Positions 1 to 6,852 of a stretch of 6,852 bases of DNA are shown in pieces. Position 1 is the first letter of the stretch. The number at the start of each line of letters is the position of its first letter. The DNA comes from PGZG01 sp040235405 (GTDB taxonomy: Bacteria; Pseudomonadota; Gammaproteobacteria; Pseudomonadales; Alcanivoracaceae), in NCBI GenBank assembly GCA_040235405.1, contig JBECKT010000168.1, positions 1 to 6,852 of the forward strand. Reading direction: 5' to 3'. The notes beneath the pieces were generated by a model. It had not been told where the DNA came from and made no database searches. It saw nothing but the letters and a program-made list of their open reading frames with translations. The position numbers and the translations under genes are program-made.

Positions 1-63
1 GGCCCGCACGATGCGGCGCCACTGTTTGATCATTTTATCGAGCTGATGGAAGCGGCCCGCTAA
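1..63 (+). CDS. carA: Carbamoyl-phosphate synthase small (glutaminase) subunit, C-terminal end only
   Basis: Frame 1 is open from the left edge and reads GPHDAAPLFDHFIELMEAAR before the TAA at 61-63. GPHDAAPLFDHFIEL is the characteristic tail of CarA, just after the glutaminase active-site region, which lies outside the window. CarA is a class I glutamine amidotransferase. It hydrolyses glutamine and passes ammonia through a tunnel to CarB for carbamoyl phosphate synthesis in the cytoplasm. Only 20 residues are visible, so the catalytic Cys-His-Glu residues cannot be inspected. The assignment rests on the tail motif and on the complete carB immediately downstream on the same strand. The start and promoter lie to the left of the window. 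Confidence 0.93.
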   Translation, partial: GPHDAAPLFDHFIELMEAAR

Positions 64-120
64 GGCCGTTTGTGTCGGACGTCCCGCGTGGCGGGTTTGC
101 AGAATTGACTGGTAGAGAAC
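64..120 (+). promoter_or_regulatory. carA-carB spacer with a short hairpin and a weak carB ribosome binding site
   Basis: This 57-base gap separates the carA stop from the carB ATG. It contains CCCGC-GTG-GCGGG (83-95), a 5-bp GC stem with a 3-base loop, followed by only three T, so it is at best a weak terminator or an mRNA-stabilising hairpin. The palindrome GGACGTCC lies at 77-84 and overlaps the hairpin arm. The carB start has no strong Shine-Dalgarno; the nearest purine-rich stretch is GGTAGAG (111-117), three bases before the ATG at 121. I see no convincing promoter, which agrees with carA and carB sharing a transcript. Confidence 0.4.
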
Positions 121-3345
<3,225 letters not shown>

Positions 3346-3347
3346 TC

Positions 3348-3824
3348 ATGCAACGCTTTCCCATGACCATAGAAGGTGCCAAGGCGCTGGAAGAAGAACT
3401 TCAGCGCCTGAAGACGACAGAGCGGCCGCGTATTTCCAAGGCGATTGCCGAGGCGCGTGAGCATGGCGATTTGAAGGAAAATGCCGAGTACCATGCGGCC
3501 CGCGAAGAGCAGGGTTTTATCGAGGGTCGGATTGCCGATATCGAGGGCAAGCTGTCTGCTGTGCAGATTATTGATATCCGCAGCATTCCCTACACCGGCA
3601 AGGTGGTGTTCGGCTGCACCGTGACGATCATCAATGTCGACACCGACGAGAGTAAAACCTATCGCATCGTTGGTGACGATGAGGCCGACATCAAGCAGGG
3701 CCGGATTTCTGCGGCTTCACCGATTGCTCGTGGCCTGTTGGGTAAAAGCGAAGGGGACTCGGTGGAGATCGAAACCCCGGGCGGCAAGGTTGAGTACGAA
3801 ATCGAAAAGGTTGAGCATATCTGA
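3348..3824 (+). CDS. greA: Transcription elongation factor GreA
   Basis: GreA enters the secondary channel of backtracked RNA polymerase and stimulates cleavage of the extruded RNA 3' end, so that elongation can resume. The 158-residue length equals that of E. coli GreA. Residues 1-75 form the antiparallel coiled-coil finger, including the signature AEAREHGDLKENAEYHAARE (residues 34-53). The acidic tip residues D41 and E44, which help hold the catalytic Mg2+, are both present. Residues from about 80 to 158 form the FKBP-like polymerase-binding domain, with the typical TYRIVGDDEAD and SPIARGLLGK segments. The start is supported by MQRFPMT aligning with E. coli MQAIPMT and by AGGAG seven bases upstream. 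It follows carB by two bases and is probably the last gene of a carA-carB-greA operon. GreB is excluded by length and by sequence agreement with GreA. Confidence 0.99.
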   Translation: MQRFPMTIEGAKALEEELQRLKTTERPRISKAIAEAREHGDLKENAEYHAAREEQGFIEGRIADIEGKLSAVQIIDIRSIPYTGKVVFGCTVTIINVDTDESKTYRIVGDDEADIKQGRISAASPIARGLLGKSEGDSVEIETPGGKVEYEIEKVEHI

Positions 3825-3883
3825 GGCTGTTGCCTGAGTTGGCTGCCGGAAGCTTTGGGTGCCAATAGAGGGAGGGCGCTGTC

Positions 3884-3940
3884 TGCCCACGGTTCGGCAC
3901 AGTCGCCCCCGATAATCGCTTGGTGTGCCGAACCGCGGCA
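3884..3940. repeat. Long-armed imperfect inverted repeat
   Basis: CGGTTCGGCACA (3890-3901) is an exact reverse complement of 3924-3935, giving 12 bp of perfect stem around a 22-base loop (3902-3923). Beyond a small 2x1 internal loop, TGCC (3884-3887) pairs with GGCA (3937-3940), extending the stem to about 16 bp in total. It begins 59 bases after the greA stop. A competing smaller hairpin, TGCCG/CGGCA around AACCG (3926-3940), uses the right arm. It could be a factor-independent RNA stop, a transcript 3'-end stabiliser, or part of a REP cluster with the next element. Confidence 0.7.
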
Positions 3941-3968
3941 GTAGGAGCGGCCGATCGGCCGCTCCTGC
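3941..3968 (+). repeat. REP-like palindrome, possible bidirectional terminator
   Basis: Bases 3943-3966 form a perfect 24-base palindrome (half-site AGGAGCGGCCGA). The flanking G3941-C3968 and T3942-G3967 pairs extend the hairpin to 14 pairs in the plus-strand RNA. It begins with the tetranucleotide GTAG (3941-3944), and GTAGGAGCGG resembles Pseudomonas REP elements, in which GTAG or GGAG precedes a GC-rich hairpin recognised by RAYT (REP-associated tyrosine) transposases. It lies between convergent genes, ending 20 bases beyond the yhbY stop, where REPs commonly sit. Without a T-run on either strand a standard intrinsic terminator is unlikely, but it could still stabilise or stop both transcripts. 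Its genomic copy number cannot be known from this window. Confidence 0.6.
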
Positions 3969-3986
3969 GGGTTGTTCAGAGACTCC

Positions 3987-4301
3987 TTAGCGAGCCGAGA
4001 AACGCAACAGGTTGGAAAGTTTCGGGTTCGGCTTTTTCGCCGCCCGGTAGAGCACGGCGATCTTGCCGATCAACTGGACCAGCTCGCACTCGCCAGCCGC
4101 ACACATGGCGGCAACGACTTCGTGGCGATCTTCCCGGCTTTCGGCGTTGACCCGCACCTTGATCAGCTCGTGGTCTTCCAGGCGCAGGTTAAGCTCCTCG
4201 ATAAAACTGTCGCTGAGACCCTTGTCACCGAAAATCAGGATCGCGTTCAGATGGTGACCAATGGCTTTCAGGCGCTTGCGGTCCTGGGGGCTGAGGGACA
4301 T
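3987..4301 (-). CDS. yhbY: YhbY-type CRM-domain RNA-binding protein, ribosome assembly
   Basis: This small protein of 104 residues (E. coli YhbY is 97) is essentially one CRM (chloroplast RNA splicing and ribosome maturation) domain. Family members bind structured RNA, and E. coli YhbY associates with pre-50S ribosomal particles. The domain's GxxG loop is GDKG at residues 25-28. HELIKVRV (44-51) and VQLIGKIAVLYR (75-86) match the conserved core strands. The C-terminus is basic (AAKKPNPKLSNLLRF), as is common in the family. The start at 4301 is supported by GGAG (4308-4311, minus strand) six bases upstream and by MSLSPQDRKRLK aligning with the E. coli N-terminus. It converges with greA and diverges from rlmE, so it is probably transcribed alone. 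The E. coli protein begins MNLSTKQKQHLKG, so no longer start is needed. Confidence 0.96.
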   Translation of the reverse strand: MSLSPQDRKRLKAIGHHLNAILIFGDKGLSDSFIEELNLRLEDHELIKVRVNAESREDRHEVVAAMCAAGECELVQLIGKIAVLYRAAKKPNPKLSNLLRFSAR

Positions 4302-4402
4302 GGTGTTCTCCGCTGGGCGTGGCCGGATTACTTGCCGGTCATGCGCTGATTCAAAAGGGCGGGTATTCTAACCGCGACAACACAATCCCGATACGGTATC
4401 CG
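4302..4402. promoter_or_regulatory. Divergent promoter region for yhbY (left) and rlmE (right)
   Basis: These 101 bases separate two divergent genes and must hold promoters for both unless one transcript comes from further away. Around 4364-4370 the plus strand reads TATTCT (4364-4369), and the minus strand reads TAGAAT across 4365-4370, a 5-of-6 match to TATAAT. The two -10 candidates overlap almost completely. Neither has a good TTGACA-like -35 at 16-18 bases. The yhbY ribosome binding site is clear (4308-4311), whereas no Shine-Dalgarno precedes the rlmE ATG. The inverted repeat GATAC-G-GTATC (4390-4400) ends two bases before rlmE. E. coli transcribes rlmE-ftsH from a heat-shock sigma-32 promoter. 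Here CCCGAT (4387-4392) resembles part of a sigma-32 -10, but I find no matching -35. Confidence 0.45.
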
Positions 4403-5026
4403 ATGGCACGTTCAAAAAGCAGTCAGCGCTGGCTCAAGGAGCATTTCGATGATCCCTGGGTGGCACGCGCGCAGACCGAGGGGTACCGCTCCCGGGCGTG
4501 CTACAAGTTGTTGGAAATCAACGACAAAGACAAACTGTTCCGGCCCGGCCTGAGAGTGCTGGACCTTGGTGCGGCGCCGGGCGGCTGGTCGCAGGTGGCG
4601 GCACGACTGGTGGGTGACAAAGGACTGGTGCTGGCCTCTGACATCCTGGCGATGGAGCCGCTGGCCGGGGTCACCTTCATTCAGGGCGATTTCCGGGAAG
4701 AAGAGGTCTTCCGGCAACTGCTGGATGCGCTCGGCGGCGGCAAGGTCGACCTTGTGATTTCCGATATGGCCCCCAATATGAGTGGTAACCGTGGCGCCGA
4801 CCTGCCGCGAGCCATGTATCTGGCCGAGCTGGCGCTGGATATGGCCCGGTCTGTGCTCGAACCGGAGGGCCGCTTTCTGGTCAAGGTGTTTCAGGGCGAG
4901 GGCATCGAGGAGTTCCGACGGACCCTTCACGACAGCTTCCGTAGCGTAGTGACACGCAAGCCTGCTGCCAGCAGGCCTCGTTCCAACGAGGTCTATCTGC
5001 TGGGGTCAGGCCTGAAAATGGTGTAA
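4403..5026 (+). CDS. rlmE: 23S rRNA (uridine-2552) 2'-O-methyltransferase
   Basis: RlmE (FtsJ/RrmJ) transfers a methyl group from S-adenosylmethionine to the 2'-OH of U2552 in the 23S rRNA A-loop, a late step in 50S assembly. The 207-residue protein (E. coli 209) is a single Rossmann-fold domain. The SAM-binding motif DLGAAPGGWSQ is at residues 54-64, and SDMAPNMSG (120-128) carries the conserved Asp. The K-D-K-E catalytic set is complete at K35, D121, K161 and E196, each three positions before its E. coli equivalent (K38, D124, K164, E199). The frame stays open upstream to an ATG at 4319, but the ATG at 4403 (MARSKSSQRWLKEHF) fits the family N-terminus, and the extra 28 residues would cover the promoter spacer. 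No Shine-Dalgarno precedes 4403. It is followed by ftsH, the same pairing as in E. coli, and the two are probably cotranscribed. Confidence 0.98.
   Translation: MARSKSSQRWLKEHFDDPWVARAQTEGYRSRACYKLLEINDKDKLFRPGLRVLDLGAAPGGWSQVAARLVGDKGLVLASDILAMEPLAGVTFIQGDFREEEVFRQLLDALGGGKVDLVISDMAPNMSGNRGADLPRAMYLAELALDMARSVLEPEGRFLVKVFQGEGIEEFRRTLHDSFRSVVTRKPAASRPRSNEVYLLGSGLKMV
4960..4991 (+). other. Two tandem perfect hairpins at the 3' end of rlmE
   Basis: GCCTGCT (4960-4966) pairs with AGCAGGC (4970-4976) across a 3-base loop. Directly after it, CCTCGTT (4976-4982) pairs with AACGAGG (4985-4991); sharing base 4976, they cannot both form fully. They lie within the codons for KPAASRPRSNEV, a segment whose protein sequence is conserved (E. 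coli KPDSSRARSREV). The hairpins may therefore be coincidental, or they may help shape the rlmE-ftsH transcript. Confidence 0.4.
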
Positions 5027-5090
5027 TTTGGACGTCCGAACGTCCCGAACCTCCCGGTAAAGCCCGGGCTAGAGGTGCAGCTTGAATGAC
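5027..5090 (+). promoter_or_regulatory. rlmE-ftsH spacer with ribosome-binding-site hairpin
   Basis: The spacer opens with GGACGTCC (5030-5037), followed by a degenerate tandem repeat CGTCCGAA/CGTCCCGAA (5033-5049). The only ribosome binding site for ftsH is GAGG (5072-5075). In RNA, ACCT (5049-5052) can pair with AGGT (5073-5076), and CCCGG (5053-5057) with CCGGG (5064-5068), around a 6-base loop and a 4-base bulge (5069-5072). That 9-bp structure would hide the binding site. The palindrome AGCCCGGGCT (5061-5070) overlaps it. No T-run follows, so a terminator role is unlikely. No clear promoter is seen, so ftsH is probably read from upstream of rlmE. Confidence 0.45.
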
Positions 5091-6852
5091 ATGACCCGTA
5101 ATATCGTCCTGTGGCTGGTAATCGCCGGTGTGCTCTATATCGTCGCCCAGAGCATCAGTCCGCAGGCCACCAATCAGGCGATGACCTATTCCGAGTTCAT
5201 CACCCGTGTCGAGCGTGGCGAGGTCAGGAAGGTCACCATTGATGACTCGCGGATGATTGGCGAGCTGTCCAGTGGCGGGCGTTTTGAAACCATCAAGCCG
5301 CCGGTGCTGGATCTGGATTTGCTGCCGACTTTACATGCCAATGGCGTGGAAATTATCGGTCGCGAACCGGAGCGGCAAAGTTTTCTGACCCAGCTGTTCC
5401 TGTCGATTCTGCCGATCCTGCTGATCCTGGCGATCTTTATTTTCTTCATGCGGCAGATGCAAGGTGGTGGCCGTGGCGGCGCCGGGCCGATGACGTTCGG
5501 CAAGAGCCGGGCCCGTCTGCTGGGAGAGGATCAGATCAAGACCACGTTTGCTGATGTCGCCGGCGTCGAGGAAGCCAAGGATGAAGTGCAGGAGCTGGTC
5601 GAGTTTCTGCGTGACCCGGGCAAGTTCCAGCGCCTCGGGGGCAAGATTCCCCGTGGTGTGCTGATGGTGGGTTCGCCGGGTACCGGTAAGACGCTGCTGG
5701 CGAAGGCTATCGCCGGTGAAGCCAAGGTGCCGTTCTTCTCGATTTCCGGTTCTGATTTTGTCGAGATGTTTGTCGGTGTCGGCGCGTCCCGTGTTCGGGA
5801 CATGTTCGAGCAGGCCAAGAAACATGCGCCCTGCATTATCTTTATCGACGAGATTGACGCAGTCGGCCGTTCCCGTGGCGCCGGTCTTGGCGGTGGCCAT
5901 GACGAGCGCGAGCAGACCCTGAACCAGCTGCTGGTAGAGATGGACGGTTTCGAAGGCACCGAAGGCATTATCGTTATCGCTGCCACCAACCGTCCGGACG
6001 TGCTGGATGCCGCGCTGCTGCGGCCGGGCCGTTTTGACCGTCAGGTGGTGGTGCCGCTGCCGGATGTCCGTGGTCGTGAGCAGATTCTGAAAGTGCACAT
6101 GCGTAGCGTGCCGGTGGCGGACGATGTCAAGCCGGCCTTGATTGCCCGTGGCACCCCGGGGTTTTCCGGTGCCGACCTTGCCAACCTGGTGAATGAAGCG
6201 GCCCTGTTTGCAGCCCGCGCCAACAAGCGCGTGGTCAACATGGAAGAGTTCGAGAAGGCCAAAGACAAGATCATGATGGGCGCCGAACGTCGCTCCATGG
6301 TGATGAACGAAAAGGAAAAACTGAATACGGCTTACCACGAGGCCGGCCATGCCATTGTGGGGCGGCTGGTGCCGGAGCATGACCCGGTCTACAAGGTCAG
6401 CATTATTCCCCGTGGTCGAGCCTTGGGTGTGACCATGTACCTGCCGGAAGAAGACAAGTACTCGCAGTCCAAACGTGCATTGGAAAGCATGATCTGCTCG
6501 CTGTTTGGTGGCCGGATTGCCGAGGAGCTGACGCTTGGGTTCGATGGCGTCACCACCGGGGCATCCAACGACATCGAGCGTGCCACCAAGATGGCCAGGG
6601 CCATGGTGACCAAGTGGGGGCTGTCCGAGAAGCTCGGCCCGCTGGCCTATGAAGAAGATGAGGGTGAGGTGTTTCTTGGCAAGTCAGTGACCCAGCGCAA
6701 GCATGTCTCCGAGCAGACCGCTGAAGAGATCGACCGTGAAGTGCGTGCCATTATTGACATGTGCTACGGCCGGGCAAAAAAGATTCTCGAAGGCAACCGT
6801 GACAAGCTTGAGGCCATGGCGCAGGCATTGATGCAGTACGAAACTATTGATG
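5091..6852 (+). CDS. ftsH: ATP-dependent zinc metalloprotease FtsH, C-terminus cut by the window edge
   Basis: FtsH is the inner-membrane hexameric AAA+ protease that degrades misassembled membrane proteins and, in E. coli, sigma-32 and LpxC. The frame runs open to the right edge: 587 codons from the ATG at 5091, of roughly 640 expected. Residues about 5-22 form the first membrane helix, 23-100 the periplasmic domain and 101-120 the second helix. The AAA+ domain carries Walker A GSPGTGKT (194-201), pore motif FVG (227-229), Walker B IIFIDE (249-254) and arginine fingers R311 and R314. The protease domain has HEAGH (416-420) and a third zinc ligand, D494 in ASNDIERA. All catalytic residues are present. 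Walker A has Ser195 where most FtsH proteins have Pro. An in-frame TTG at 5082 (adding MND) is better spaced from GAGG (5072-5075) and remains a real alternative start. rlmE lies 64 bases upstream, probably in the same operon. Confidence 0.99.
   Translation, partial: MTRNIVLWLVIAGVLYIVAQSISPQATNQAMTYSEFITRVERGEVRKVTIDDSRMIGELSSGGRFETIKPPVLDLDLLPTLHANGVEIIGREPERQSFLTQLFLSILPILLILAIFIFFMRQMQGGGRGGAGPMTFGKSRARLLGEDQIKTTFADVAGVEEAKDEVQELVEFLRDPGKFQRLGGKIPRGVLMVGSPGTGKTLLAKAIAGEAKVPFFSISGSDFVEMFVGVGASRVRDMFEQAKKHAPCIIFIDEIDAVGRSRGAGLGGGHDEREQTLNQLLVEMDGFEGTEGIIVIAATNRPDVLDAALLRPGRFDRQVVVPLPDVRGREQILKVHMRSVPVADDVKPALIARGTPGFSGADLANLVNEAALFAARANKRVVNMEEFEKAKDKIMMGAERRSMVMNEKEKLNTAYHEAGHAIVGRLVPEHDPVYKVSIIPRGRALGVTMYLPEEDKYSQSKRALESMICSLFGGRIAEELTLGFDGVTTGASNDIERATKMARAMVTKWGLSEKLGPLAYEEDEGEVFLGKSVTQRKHVSEQTAEEIDREVRAIIDMCYGRAKKILEGNRDKLEAMAQALMQYETID

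Larger units (their letters stand above)
3825..3986. other. Convergent intergenic region between greA and yhbY
   Basis: These 162 bases separate the greA stop from the yhbY stop on the other strand. I see no credible gene. The first 59 bases hold only short pairings, such as AGGC-TGTT-GCCT at 3824-3835, which starts on the last base of the greA stop codon. The remainder holds two adjacent inverted repeats, listed separately. Neither has a T-run on either strand, so no classical intrinsic terminator can be named for greA or yhbY. Confidence 0.7.

Noticed and set aside
83..98. Intrinsic terminator between carA and carB
   Set aside because: The stem is only 5 bp and is followed by three T, which is too weak. 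A terminator here would also separate two obligate partner subunits.
3972..4349. 125-codon plus-strand open frame over yhbY
   Set aside because: It is antisense to a well-supported CRM-domain gene that has a good ribosome binding site, and its own translation matches nothing I recognise.
4348..4394. Possible sigma-32 heat-shock promoter for rlmE-ftsH (TTCAAA at 4350-4355, CCCGAT at 4387-4392)
   Set aside because: The spacing is 31 bases, far longer than the 13-17 expected, so the two elements cannot form one promoter. Heat-shock control by sigma-32 is not supported by the sequence here.
4319..4402. 28-residue N-terminal extension of rlmE from the ATG at 4319
   Set aside because: The added residues resemble no RlmE N-terminus and cover the divergent promoter spacer. 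The family alignment starts at 4403.
5331..6380. 349-codon open frame on the minus strand inside ftsH
   Set aside because: It is a shadow of the conserved AAA+ and protease coding sequence, with a low-complexity His/Gln/Arg translation and no motif.

Overview
This window reads as core chromosomal sequence from a gammaproteobacterium. It is GC-rich, and its gene order (carA-carB-greA, then yhbY on the opposite strand, then rlmE-ftsH) matches the housekeeping neighbourhood of Pseudomonas, Alcanivorax and related genera. I cannot name the genus. CarB, GreA, RlmE and FtsH all align closely with my recollection of the E. coli proteins, nearly residue for residue around the active sites. No mobile genes, CRISPR array, tRNA or rRNA is visible.

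Layout. Bases 1-63 are the last 20 codons of carA. A 57-base spacer leads to a complete carB (121-3345, 1074 residues), and greA (3348-3824) starts two bases after the carB stop, so carA-carB-greA looks like one rightward operon. Bases 3825-3986 separate the convergent genes greA and yhbY. This spacer holds two adjacent inverted repeats: a long-armed one (3884-3940) and a perfect 24-base palindrome behind a GTAG tetranucleotide (3941-3968), which resembles a REP element and may also terminate transcription from both sides. yhbY (3987-4301, minus) and rlmE (4403-5026, plus) diverge from a 101-base promoter region. rlmE is followed after a 64-base spacer by ftsH, which is open at the right edge (587 codons present from the ATG at 5091). 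That spacer can fold so as to pair with the ftsH ribosome binding site.

How the genes fit together. CarA and CarB make carbamoyl phosphate for pyrimidine and arginine synthesis, and GreA rescues backtracked RNA polymerase. YhbY and RlmE both act on the 50S ribosomal subunit, and FtsH is the membrane-anchored AAA+ protease. Apart from carAB, the group concerns transcription, ribosome maturation and protein quality control.

I did not find a previously undescribed system. The points worth checking are non-coding: the REP-like palindrome and its neighbouring inverted repeat, a possible start-site-occluding hairpin and start-codon ambiguity at ftsH, overlapping divergent -10 hexamers between yhbY and rlmE, and tandem hairpins at the end of rlmE. 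One protein-level oddity is a Ser in the FtsH Walker A motif where Pro is usual.
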